Assembly: GCF_900104815.1 (NCBI RefSeq)
Contig: NZ_FNTD01000004.1
Location: forward strand, 1,860,001-1,924,000
DNA length: 64,000 bases
Reading direction: 5' to 3'
DNA from: Streptomyces misionensis
Lineage (GTDB): Bacteria; Actinomycetota; Actinomycetes; Streptomycetales; Streptomycetaceae
Shown here: positions 43,362 through 51,066 of the stretch, piece after piece
How positions within the stretch are numbered: the stretch's first letter is position 1
Layout: every line of letters begins with the position of its first letter
Translations under genes and position numbers: made by a program
The notes under the pieces: model-generated
What the model saw: the letters and a program-made list of their open reading frames with translations, nothing else
The model's database searches: none
What the model was told of the DNA's origin: nothing

Positions 43362-44264
43362 TCAGCGGCCGTTGCCGCCGTCGGCGTTGGGTCCGGCGTA
43401 GTCCTCGCCGTAGGCGCCCTTGGCGGGGCGGCGGCGGCGCATGGGGGGCTCGACGCCGTCGGCGAGGCGGCGGGCGGTGAGCAGGAAGCCGGTGTGGCCG
43501 ATCATCCGGTGGTCGGGGCGGACGGCGAGGCCCTCGATGTGCCAGTTGCGGATCATGGTCTCCCAGGCGGTCGGCTCGTTGAAGCAGCCGATCTCGCGGA
43601 TGGACTCCACGGTCCGGGCGAGCTGGGTGGTGGTGGCCACGTAGCAGCACAGGATGCCGCCGGGGACGAGGGCCTTGGAGACGGCCTCCAGGCATTCCCA
43701 GGGGGCGAGCATGTCGAGGATGACGCGGTCGACGTCGGTGTCGGACAGGTTGTCCTGGAGGTCGCCGACGGTGAGCTGCCAGGCGGGGTGGGGGCCGCCG
43801 AAGTAGCGCTCCACGTTCTGCTGGGCGATCTCGGCGAAGTCCTCGCGGCGCTCGTAGGAGTGCAGCATGCCCTGGTCGCCGATGGCGCGCAGCAGGAAGC
43901 TGCTCAGCGAGCCGGAGCCGACGCCCGCCTCCACGACGCGGGCGCCGGGGAAGATGTCGGCGAAGGCGAGGATCTGTCCCGCGTCCTTCGGGTAGACGAC
44001 GGCTGCCCCGCGGGGCATGGACAGGACGTAGTCGGGGAGCAGGGGGCGCAGCGCGAGGTAGGCGACGTTGCCGGTGGTGCGGACAACGCTGCCCTCGGGA
44101 GCGCCGATCAGTTCGTCGTGCGGGAAGGAACCCTTGTGGGTGTGGAAGTTCTTTCCGGCTTCGAGCGTGAACGTGTAGTGGCGGCCCTTGGGGTCGGTCA
44201 GCTGAACCTGGTCCCCGACCTTGAAGGGCCCGCGCCTGCGGGCGGCACCGGTCGGTTCGGACAT
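43362..44264 (-). CDS. trmI: tRNA (adenine-58-N1)-methyltransferase TrmI
   Basis: A 300-residue SAM-dependent methyltransferase that forms m1A58 in the T-loop of tRNA. The N-terminal beta domain (FKVGDQVQLTDPKGRHYTF) precedes the Rossmann fold, which has the SAM motif VVEAGVGSGSLSSFLL and DRVILDMLAPWE (catalytic Asp region). A basic Arg-rich tail follows. The ATG at 44264 is clear. In actinobacteria it sits near arc, as here. The site-2 protease gene ends 69 bp upstream. Confidence 0.95.
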   Translation of the reverse strand: MSEPTGAARRRGPFKVGDQVQLTDPKGRHYTFTLEAGKNFHTHKGSFPHDELIGAPEGSVVRTTGNVAYLALRPLLPDYVLSMPRGAAVVYPKDAGQILAFADIFPGARVVEAGVGSGSLSSFLLRAIGDQGMLHSYERREDFAEIAQQNVERYFGGPHPAWQLTVGDLQDNLSDTDVDRVILDMLAPWECLEAVSKALVPGGILCCYVATTTQLARTVESIREIGCFNEPTAWETMIRNWHIEGLAVRPDHRMIGHTGFLLTARRLADGVEPPMRRRRPAKGAYGEDYAGPNADGGNGR

Positions 44265-44333
44265 GTGACCAGCCTACCGGGTCCCCGCGGGGGGGCTTGA
44301 CCGGTGTGGCGGGCGGGGGCGGGGTGCGGTTGG

Positions 44334-46196
44334 TCAGGCGGGCCTGGCCATGGCGCGGACGAAGGCGCGTTCGACGTCCGCGGCGGACAGCACGCCGTAG
44401 ATCTCGCCGGTTTCCTCGACGACCAGGTATTCGGTGGCGGGGGCGGCGCGCAGGGCGTCGAGGAGTTCCTCGCCGGCCAGCTCGGCGGAGACGCGCATGC
44501 CTTCGGTGAGGTCCTGGGCGAGGCTGCTGACGGCGACCCAGGGGCGGCGGTGTTCGGGTACGCCGACGATGGCGGATTCGCGGACCAGGGAGAGGGGGTG
44601 GCCGTCGGCGTCGACGACGACCAGGGCGCGGGCGCCGGCGGCGTTGGCGCGGCGCAGGGCTTCGGACAGGGGGGTGCCGGTCTCGACGGGGACGGCTCGC
44701 CGGGTGAGGGTGCGGGCGCGTAGTTCGGGCAGGTGTTCGCGCAGCCTGGCCATGCGCAGGCTGTTGCCGGCGCCGGTCCAGATGATGGCGGCGAGGATGG
44801 CGGCGAGCAGGGCGTCGGTGACGGTGTTCATGCCGCCGGTGTCCTGGTTGCCGCCGCCGAGGGCGCCGGAGGAGTTGAGCAGGGGCAGTCCGATGAGGAC
44901 GGCGACGGCGAGGGCGCGGCCGACCCAGGCGGCGGCGACGGTGCCGCTCATGGGTTTGCCGGTGATCTTCCAGACGACGGCACGGAGCATGCGGCCGCCG
45001 TCCAGGGGGAGGCCGGGGAGGAGGTTGAAGATCGCCACGATGAGGTTGGAGACCATCAGGCCGGCGAGCAGGATGCCGGGGACGGTGCCGGGCTGGACGG
45101 GTTTCATCGCGAGGTAGAAGACCCCGGCGAGGACGAGGGAGAGCAGCGGGCCGACGAAGGCGAGGACGAATTCGCGGCCGGGGGTCTCGGCTTCCTTCTC
45201 GATCTCGGAGACGCCGCCGAAGAACTGGAGCTGGATGCGGCGGACGGGGAGTTTGAAGCGGATCGCGGCGACGGTGTGGGCGAGTTCGTGGACGAGGACG
45301 GAGGCGTAGAAGGCGACGGCGAAGAAGAGGGAGACGAGGTAGCGGGCGGCGCCGAGCTGGGGCAGGACGCGGTCGAGCTGGCCGCCGAACACCCAGGTGA
45401 TCAGTGCGGCGACGAGGAACCAGCTCGGTGCCACGTACACGGGCACGCCGAAGGGGCGTCCCATGAGGATGCCGCCGCCGGGTTCCCTCGGCCGTCGCGG
45501 GGGCTCTCCCTTGGCCATGCCGGGGCCGGCGGGGTGCCCGGTGTGGGCGAGGGTGCGGTGGCCGGAGGGGTCGGGGTGCGCGGTGGTGTGGTCCGGGGCG
45601 GTGCCGGGCTCGCCGCCGGCGGGTCCGGGCCGGCCGTCCTGGCCGCCGCGGGCGGGGACGGCTCCGGGTTCGCCGTCGGCTGCCGGGGCGGGCCGGCCGT
45701 CCTGGCGGCCGCGGCCGTCCGGCGCCGGGTTCTCCTGGTCGTGGCCCGTGTCGTGCTCGGCGCGCGGGGCGGCGGGGGGCGCGTCCGGGGTGGGGGCGGC
45801 GGGCCGGGCTCCGCTGGCCGGGGTCTCGTCTCCGGGGCCGCTCGCGGGGCGGGCGTTGTCGCCGGGGGTGTCGGCGGCCGGGTCGGGGGCGGCGGGGGAA
45901 GCGTCCGGGGCTGCGGGCCGGGTGTCGGGAGCGGAGGTGTCACCGCCGGGGCCGTCCGCCGGGCGGGCGTCGGCGGCGGGGGCAGCCGCCGGGTCGGGGG
46001 TCTCGGGGGCGCCCTCCTGCGCGGGGCTCGCGGAGCCGGCGTCGGCGGCCTCCGGGGCGTCCGTGGGCGCGGGGCGGGCGTCGTCCGGCGGCGCCGGGGC
46101 CTCGGGGGCGGTCGGCGGGGGCGTTGGACTTGCGGGGTGCTCGGTCGGCTTGTCGTCGCCGGACCGCGGCTGCCCGCTCGCGCCGCTCACGTCCAC
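44334..46196 (-). CDS. Site-2 protease family metalloprotease with CBS domains (M50)
   Basis: A 620-residue membrane protease. Residues about 1-240 are Pro/Ala/Asp-rich and probably disordered. The membrane core starts near LMGRPFGVPVYVAPSWFL and has the zinc site HELAH at 303-307 and LLPGLPLDGGRML with the third ligand Asp. A pair of CBS domains (about 500-620) ends the protein. M50 proteases of this kind cut membrane-anchored anti-sigma factors or other substrates. The GTG at 46196 has GAGGGG 5 bases upstream. A shorter form from ATG 45518 (MAKGEPPRR) is also plausible and would drop most of the disordered part. Confidence 0.88.
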   Translation of the reverse strand: MDVSGASGQPRSGDDKPTEHPASPTPPPTAPEAPAPPDDARPAPTDAPEAADAGSASPAQEGAPETPDPAAAPAADARPADGPGGDTSAPDTRPAAPDASPAAPDPAADTPGDNARPASGPGDETPASGARPAAPTPDAPPAAPRAEHDTGHDQENPAPDGRGRQDGRPAPAADGEPGAVPARGGQDGRPGPAGGEPGTAPDHTTAHPDPSGHRTLAHTGHPAGPGMAKGEPPRRPREPGGGILMGRPFGVPVYVAPSWFLVAALITWVFGGQLDRVLPQLGAARYLVSLFFAVAFYASVLVHELAHTVAAIRFKLPVRRIQLQFFGGVSEIEKEAETPGREFVLAFVGPLLSLVLAGVFYLAMKPVQPGTVPGILLAGLMVSNLIVAIFNLLPGLPLDGGRMLRAVVWKITGKPMSGTVAAAWVGRALAVAVLIGLPLLNSSGALGGGNQDTGGMNTVTDALLAAILAAIIWTGAGNSLRMARLREHLPELRARTLTRRAVPVETGTPLSEALRRANAAGARALVVVDADGHPLSLVRESAIVGVPEHRRPWVAVSSLAQDLTEGMRVSAELAGEELLDALRAAPATEYLVVEETGEIYGVLSAADVERAFVRAMARPA

Positions 46197-46364
46197 GGTG
46201 TCCCCTCGTTCGAAGCGTCTTCCGCGCCTGCCGGGACGGAAGGGTCTCCGATCGATGGTATGCGGCCGTGGTGGCACGTTTCGCCCCGGCACCCCTCGAG
46301 TTCGCCCGGTGGCCACGGCCAGCGGCTGGGTCACTGTCAGTGGTGGGCCGTATGGTCTGTGGAC

Positions 46365-47357
46365 ATGGACACCAGCTTCGAGGAGGCGGGAGCCGCGCCG
46401 AGCGCTCCCGGGCCGACGACGGAACCGCCCGCGGCGGAAGCGACCACCGGCGACGCCGACGGCGCCACGGGTGGTGCGGGCGGCGGTGCCGCCACCGGAC
46501 GGGTGGCCGTGGCGCCGACCTCGCTGTCCCCCTCGCGGGCCGGTGACTTCATGCAGTGTCCGTTGCTGTACCGGTTCCGGGTGATCGACCGGCTGCCGGA
46601 GAAGCCGAGCGAGGCGGCGACGCGGGGCACGCTGGTGCACGCGGTGCTCGAGCGGTTGTTCGACGCCCCGGCCGGTGAGCGGACCGCGCCGCGGGCCAAG
46701 GCGCTGGTGCCGGGTCAGTGGGACCGGCTGCGCGAGAGCCGCCCGGAGCTGGCGGAGCTGTTCGCGGACGATCCGGACGGGCATCGCCTCGCGCAGTGGC
46801 TGGGTGAGGCGGAGCGGCTGGTGGAGCGCTGGTTCACGCTGGAGGATCCGACGCGCCTGGAGCCGGCCGAGCGGGAGCTGTTCGTGGAGGCCGAGCTGGA
46901 GTCGGGGCTCCGGCTGCGCGGCATCATCGACCGGGTGGACGTGGCGCCGACCGGTGAGGTGCGCATCGTCGACTACAAGACGGGCAAGGCGCCGCGGCCG
47001 GAGTACGCGGAGAACGCGTTGTTCCAGATGAAGTTCTACGCCCTGGTGATCTGGCGGCTGAAGGGCGTGGTGCCGCGCCGGTTGCAGCTGGTGTACCTCG
47101 GCAGCGGCGACGTGCTGACGTACGACCCGGTGCCCGCGGATCTGGAGCGGGTGGAGCGCCGGCTGCGCGCGCTGTGGGAGGCGATCCGGCGGGCCACCGA
47201 GACCGGTGACTGGCGGCCCCGGCCGACCAAGCTGTGCGGCTGGTGTGATCACCAGGCGCACTGCCCGGAGTTCGGGGGCACTCCCCCGCCGTATCCGCTG
47301 CCGTTGAGGGTGGTCGGATCCGATGGGGTGGAGCAGGGCAGAATGGGCGCGGACTAG
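46365..47357 (+). CDS. RecB-like PD-(D/E)XK nuclease with Fe-S cluster cysteines
   Basis: A 330-residue stand-alone nuclease of the RecB/AddB/Cas4 type. Active-site elements are GTLVHAVLERLF (His), GIIDRVD (Asp) and EVRIVDYKTGK (D-x-Y-K). Cys65 in DFMQCPLLYRF and the C-terminal CGWCDHQAHC (291, 294, 300) fit the Fe-S staple of AddB and Cas4. It has an Ala/Gly-rich N-terminal arm. The ATG at 46365 has a TATGGT box 9 bases upstream and no ribosome site, so the message may be leaderless. It begins 168 bp from the divergent site-2 protease gene. Role in repair is inferred from family. Confidence 0.9.
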   Translation: MDTSFEEAGAAPSAPGPTTEPPAAEATTGDADGATGGAGGGAATGRVAVAPTSLSPSRAGDFMQCPLLYRFRVIDRLPEKPSEAATRGTLVHAVLERLFDAPAGERTAPRAKALVPGQWDRLRESRPELAELFADDPDGHRLAQWLGEAERLVERWFTLEDPTRLEPAERELFVEAELESGLRLRGIIDRVDVAPTGEVRIVDYKTGKAPRPEYAENALFQMKFYALVIWRLKGVVPRRLQLVYLGSGDVLTYDPVPADLERVERRLRALWEAIRRATETGDWRPRPTKLCGWCDHQAHCPEFGGTPPPYPLPLRVVGSDGVEQGRMGAD

Positions 47358-47371
47358 CGAAGGAGTGTCAC

Positions 47372-48043
47372 GTGGCCATCCGCGTCCTACTGGTCGACGA
47401 CCAGCCCCTGCTGCGTACGGGTTTCCGGATGATCCTGGAGGCCGAGCAGGATCTCGCGGTCGTCGGCGAGGCCGGTGACGGTCTGCAGGCCCTGGATCAG
47501 GTGCGGGCCCTGCAGCCGGACGTCGTGCTGATGGACATCCGTATGCCGCGGATGGACGGCGTCGAGGCGACCCGGCAGATCACCGGTCCGGAGCGGAACG
47601 GCCCGGCGAAGGTGCTGGTGCTGACCACGTTCGATCTGGACGAGTACGTGGTGGAGGCGCTGCGCGCGGGGGCCAGTGGCTTTCTGCTGAAGGACGCGCC
47701 GGCGGACGAGCTGGTGCAGGCGATCCGGGTGGTGGCGGCCGGTGAGGCGATGCTGGCGCCGAGCATCACGCGGCGGCTGCTGGACAAGTACGCCACGCAT
47801 CTGCCCTCCGGTGAGGAGCCGGTGCCGGACACCCTGCACACCTTGACCGATCGTGAGGTGGAGGTGCTGAAGCTGGTGGCGCGCGGGTTGTCCAACGCGG
47901 AGATCGCGGCCGATCTGTTCGTCAGCGAGACCACGGTGAAGACGCATGTGGGGCACGTGCTGACCAAGTTGGGTCTGCGGGACCGGGTGCAGGCTGCGGT
48001 GTACGCGTACGAGAGCGGTCTGGTGCGTCCGGGCGCGCAGTAG
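47372..48043 (+). CDS. NarL/LuxR-family response regulator
   Basis: A 223-residue two-component regulator. The receiver domain has the acidic pair DD at 9-10, phospho-acceptor Asp55 in VVLMDIRMPR, and Lys in FLLKDAP. A LuxR-type helix-turn-helix follows (LTDREVEVLKLVARGLSNAEIA, then VSETTVKTHVGHVLTKLG). The GTG at 47372 has GAAGGAG upstream, 14 bp after the nuclease gene. No sensor kinase gene is adjacent, so it is an orphan regulator in this window. Confidence 0.93.
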   Translation: MAIRVLLVDDQPLLRTGFRMILEAEQDLAVVGEAGDGLQALDQVRALQPDVVLMDIRMPRMDGVEATRQITGPERNGPAKVLVLTTFDLDEYVVEALRAGASGFLLKDAPADELVQAIRVVAAGEAMLAPSITRRLLDKYATHLPSGEEPVPDTLHTLTDREVEVLKLVARGLSNAEIAADLFVSETTVKTHVGHVLTKLGLRDRVQAAVYAYESGLVRPGAQ

Positions 48044-48088
48044 TTCGCGGGGTTCCCGTCGCACGCGCGGCGGTTCGGTCGGAACGAG

Positions 48089-48123
48089 GCAGGGCGCCTT
48101 CCCCGTCGGGGAAGGCGCCCTGC
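48089..48123. terminator. Bidirectional terminator between response regulator and binding protein
   Basis: GCAGGGCGCCTTCCCC (48089-48104) and GGGGAAGGCGCCCTGC (48108-48123) form a perfect 16-bp stem with a 3-base loop. It sits between convergent genes. Confidence 0.9.
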
Positions 48124-48138
48124 GTCGTTGACGGTTCG

Positions 48139-49743
48139 TCAGCCGTTGACGCCCCGGCCGAGCTCCCAGAGCTGGAGCGTCGAGGAGGAGTTGACGGCGT
48201 AGGAGACGCCCGTGATGTCGTCGCGTGCGGCGATGTACTGCTTGCCCTGCCACAGCGGGAGGAACGGAACGTCGTCGGCGACGGTGTTCTGGATCTCGGT
48301 GAGGCTGTCGGCGGCCGAGAGGCGGTTGGCGTCGCGGCGGGACTGCGGGATCAGGGTGTGCTGGATGGTGCTGTTGGAGTACGGCGAGCCGAGGAAGTTG
48401 CCCTTGTCGAGGAACGGCGCGAGGAAGTTGTCCGGGTCCGGGAAGTCGGGGAACCAGCCCATGCCGTAGACGTCGTACTGGCCCTTCTGCTCGGCGGGGC
48501 GGAAGCGCGACCAGGGGTGGCCCTGGATGGTGATGTCGAACAGGCCGCTGTCGTTGAGCTGCTTCTGCAGGATCTCGAACTCCTGCTTGGTGGCCGAGCC
48601 GTAGTGGTCGGTGGTGTAGTGCATGGTCAGCTTCACCGGGGTGGTGATGCCGGCCTTGGTGAGCAGGTCCTTGGCCTTGGCGGCACTGGGGTTGCCGTAC
48701 GTGTTGAAGAACGAGTTGGAGTGCCCGGTGACGGTGGCGGGGACCAGGGAGTACAGGGGCTCGGCCTGGGTGCCGTAGACCTTGGCGACGAGCTCGCCGC
48801 GGTTGATGATCTGGGCCATCGCCTGGCGCACGGCCTTGGACTTGACGGTCGGCGCGTTGGTGTTGAAGGCCAGGTAGCGGGTTTCGAGGCCGGGCATCTC
48901 GACCAGGTCGACGTTCTGGTCGTTGCCGGCGTCCAGCTTCTGGACCTGGGCGGGCGACATGGTGCGGGACATGACGTCGATGTCACCCTTGTCGATCGCG
49001 GCGCCCATGGCGTCGGCATCGGCGAAGGAGCGGACCACGACCTTGTCGTTGTTGACCGTCACGGCCCCCTTGTAGTGGGGGTTCTTGGTGAAGGTGACGC
49101 TGACGACCGCGTTGTCCTTGACGTCGGCCTGGAAGGTGTAGGGGCCGGAGCCGTCCAGGTGGAAGCCGTCGCGCAGCGAGTCCTTGGGGTAGTCCTTGGG
49201 ATTGACGATGCCGGCGACCGGGGTGGACAGCTTGTACGGGAACGTGGCGTCGGCCGTGTTGAGGTGGAAGATCACCTCGCGGTCGCCCTGGGTCTCGATG
49301 GTGTCGATGGTGTTGAGCAGGGAGGAGACACCGGTGTCGGCCTTGAGGCGCAGGGCGCGCTCGATGGAGTACTTGACGTCCTGTGCGGTGACCGGGTCGC
49401 CGTTGGCGAAGGTGAGGCCGTCGCGCAGCTTGCAGGCGTAGCGCTCGCTGCCGCTGTCGGTGAAGCCGCAGCTTTCGGCGGCGTCCGGGACGGGGTTGCC
49501 CTCGCCCTTGGGCTCGGCCATGAGGGTCTGCACGGTCTGGCGCAGGAGGTTCCAGGGGCCGACGTCGTAGGCGTAGGCCGGGTCGAGGGGCGCGGGAGCG
49601 TCCTTGGTGACGGTGAACCGGTCCGTGGTGCCGACGACGATGGCGTCGCCGCCCTTGCTCCCGCTGCCCGATCCGCCGCACGCGGCGAGGACCGGGGTGA
49701 GCAGGCCGGCCACCGCCGGCAGCACCAAAGTCTTGCGGTTCAT
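48139..49743 (-). CDS. Peptide/nickel-type ABC substrate-binding lipoprotein (SBP family 5)
   Basis: A 534-residue exported solute-binding protein. The signal peptide (NRKTLVLPAVAGLLTPV) ends in lipobox LAAC with Cys22. The mature protein has the SBP_bac_5 signature region (YACKLRDGLTFANGDPVTAQDVKYSIER) and a C-terminal GMGWFPDFPDPDNFLAPF. It would bind oligopeptides or similar ligands, but no permease or ATPase genes are adjacent. The ATG at 49743 is chosen for the signal peptide; the frame is open 22 codons further. It may act as a signal receptor or share a distant transporter. Confidence 0.92.
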   Translation of the reverse strand: MNRKTLVLPAVAGLLTPVLAACGGSGSGSKGGDAIVVGTTDRFTVTKDAPAPLDPAYAYDVGPWNLLRQTVQTLMAEPKGEGNPVPDAAESCGFTDSGSERYACKLRDGLTFANGDPVTAQDVKYSIERALRLKADTGVSSLLNTIDTIETQGDREVIFHLNTADATFPYKLSTPVAGIVNPKDYPKDSLRDGFHLDGSGPYTFQADVKDNAVVSVTFTKNPHYKGAVTVNNDKVVVRSFADADAMGAAIDKGDIDVMSRTMSPAQVQKLDAGNDQNVDLVEMPGLETRYLAFNTNAPTVKSKAVRQAMAQIINRGELVAKVYGTQAEPLYSLVPATVTGHSNSFFNTYGNPSAAKAKDLLTKAGITTPVKLTMHYTTDHYGSATKQEFEILQKQLNDSGLFDITIQGHPWSRFRPAEQKGQYDVYGMGWFPDFPDPDNFLAPFLDKGNFLGSPYSNSTIQHTLIPQSRRDANRLSAADSLTEIQNTVADDVPFLPLWQGKQYIAARDDITGVSYAVNSSSTLQLWELGRGVNG

Positions 49744-50179
49744 GCGGGGGTTTCTCCAGAGCTGTTCGGGTCCGTGTTTCCGGCATGCATGGGTGGCGCG
49801 GCGGAGCACGGGGGGTTTTCGGCGATGTTCTCGCGATGAGATTAGTCCGGACCGGCTGGGGCGTTCACAGCCGCGTGAGTTGACTGTCCATCACGCTGTG
49901 AAACCGGGTGCGGACACACCGAAAACCCGACAGCGGCAGGATTAGTGCAGCTTCTCATCAATCGGGACACATGGAGCCGTGTATCCCCGCCGGGTGGGGG
50001 CGTTCTGCATACTCGTCCGGCGTTGTCGAGACCCGGTGGGGTGGCGAACGTCACATCCGCGACGATCCGGGGAGGTGCCGGAATTCGGCCGGGGTGGCCT
50101 GCGGTGAATTCCGCCTCGGGCGTACTTCCGCGGTTATTCGGCGGGCTCGGTCAATGGTGTTCGCACGCTGGGTGAACGG
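49744..50179. other. Gene-free 436 bp upstream of the binding-protein gene
   Basis: No gene is supported. An interrupted inverted repeat, TTCACAGCCGCGTGA (49864-49878) with TCACGCTGTGAA (49891-49902), lies about 120-160 bp upstream of the lipoprotein start. A TAATCT hexamer on the minus strand near 49840-49845 may be its -10. Near 49980-50010 there is a further short G/C dyad. Confidence 0.5.
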
Positions 50180-50881
50180 CTAGCGCATTTCCGTCATCAG
50201 GCCACGCAGAAATGCCAGGTCGACCTGTTCGAGGGAGGAGACGACGGTGCGGCGTGCGGCGGGGCCGATGGGCGCGAGGGAGGGTACGGCGACGACGTGG
50301 CAGCCGGCGGCCTCGGCGGCGGCGACGCCGGTGGCGGTGTCCTCGACGACGGCGCATCTGCTGGGGTGGGCGCCGAGGCCGGTGGCGGCGAGCAGGTAGG
50401 GGTCGGGGAAGGGTTTGGTGCGGGTGACCTCGTCGCCCGCGAGGGACAGGGCGAAGTGGTGCGGGCCGAGGACGGTGAGCACGCGGTCGATGATGCGGCG
50501 GTGGGAGGCGGAGACCAGGGCGGTGGGGATGCCGTGCTGGTGCAGTTCGGCGAGCAGGCGGGCGGCGCCGGGCTTGAGCGGCAGGCCGGTGCTGATGCGG
50601 GCCTCGAAGCCCTCGTTGAGCAGGAGGCTGAGTTCCGCGAGGGCGATGTCGGCGCCGGTGGCCTCGATGAGGAAACCGGCGCTGCGGGTCATGGGGCCGC
50701 CGACCACGACGTGCTTCCAGGATTCGTCCAGGGTGTGGCCGAGGGCGGCGAAGACCTCCACCTCGACGTCCCACCAGAAGCCCTCGGTGTCCACCAGGGT
50801 GCCGTCCATGTCGAGGAGGACCGCTTGCAGGGCGGACCCTTCGGCCGAACGGGTTCCGAGCGCGGGGACCGTGCTGGTCAT
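50180..50881 (-). CDS. HAD-superfamily hydrolase (beta-phosphoglucomutase-like)
   Basis: A 233-residue HAD phosphatase. Motif I is VLLDMDGTLVD with the nucleophilic Asp, motif II is ALVSASH, motif III includes Lys in RTKPFPDPYL, and motif IV is AVVEDTATGVAAAEAAG. A helical cap lies between motifs I and II. It resembles phosphatases acting on sugar or nucleotide phosphates. The ATG at 50881 has AAGGAGG 9 bases upstream. It follows metH on the same strand, with a terminator between. Confidence 0.93.
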   Translation of the reverse strand: MTSTVPALGTRSAEGSALQAVLLDMDGTLVDTEGFWWDVEVEVFAALGHTLDESWKHVVVGGPMTRSAGFLIEATGADIALAELSLLLNEGFEARISTGLPLKPGAARLLAELHQHGIPTALVSASHRRIIDRVLTVLGPHHFALSLAGDEVTRTKPFPDPYLLAATGLGAHPSRCAVVEDTATGVAAAEAAGCHVVAVPSLAPIGPAARRTVVSSLEQVDLAFLRGLMTEMR

Positions 50882-50907
50882 CCGGGCGCACCTCCTTGAG
50901 GGACGTT

Positions 50908-50938
50908 CAGGCCGGTTCCCACTCGGGGAACCGGCCTG
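50908..50938. terminator. Terminator after metH
   Basis: CAGGCCGGTTCCC (50908-50920) and GGGAACCGGCCTG (50926-50938) form a perfect 13-bp stem. It lies between metH (stop at 51067) and the HAD gene ribosome site. Confidence 0.8.
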
Positions 50939-51066
50939 CGGTGGACCGACCAGTGTACGACGTGGCCGCCCGAAGCGCCTCGTTTATCACGGAGCGCCGG
51001 GGGTACCCCGCTTGTCGCCCCCGGCGAGGGTCGGGGACGGGTCGGTCATGCGTCTCGGTGGGTGCG

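Noticed and set aside
46197..47261. Extension of the site-2 protease frame to 975 residues
   Set aside because: The extension is antisense to the RecB-like nuclease gene and passes a good ribosome site at 46202-46207.
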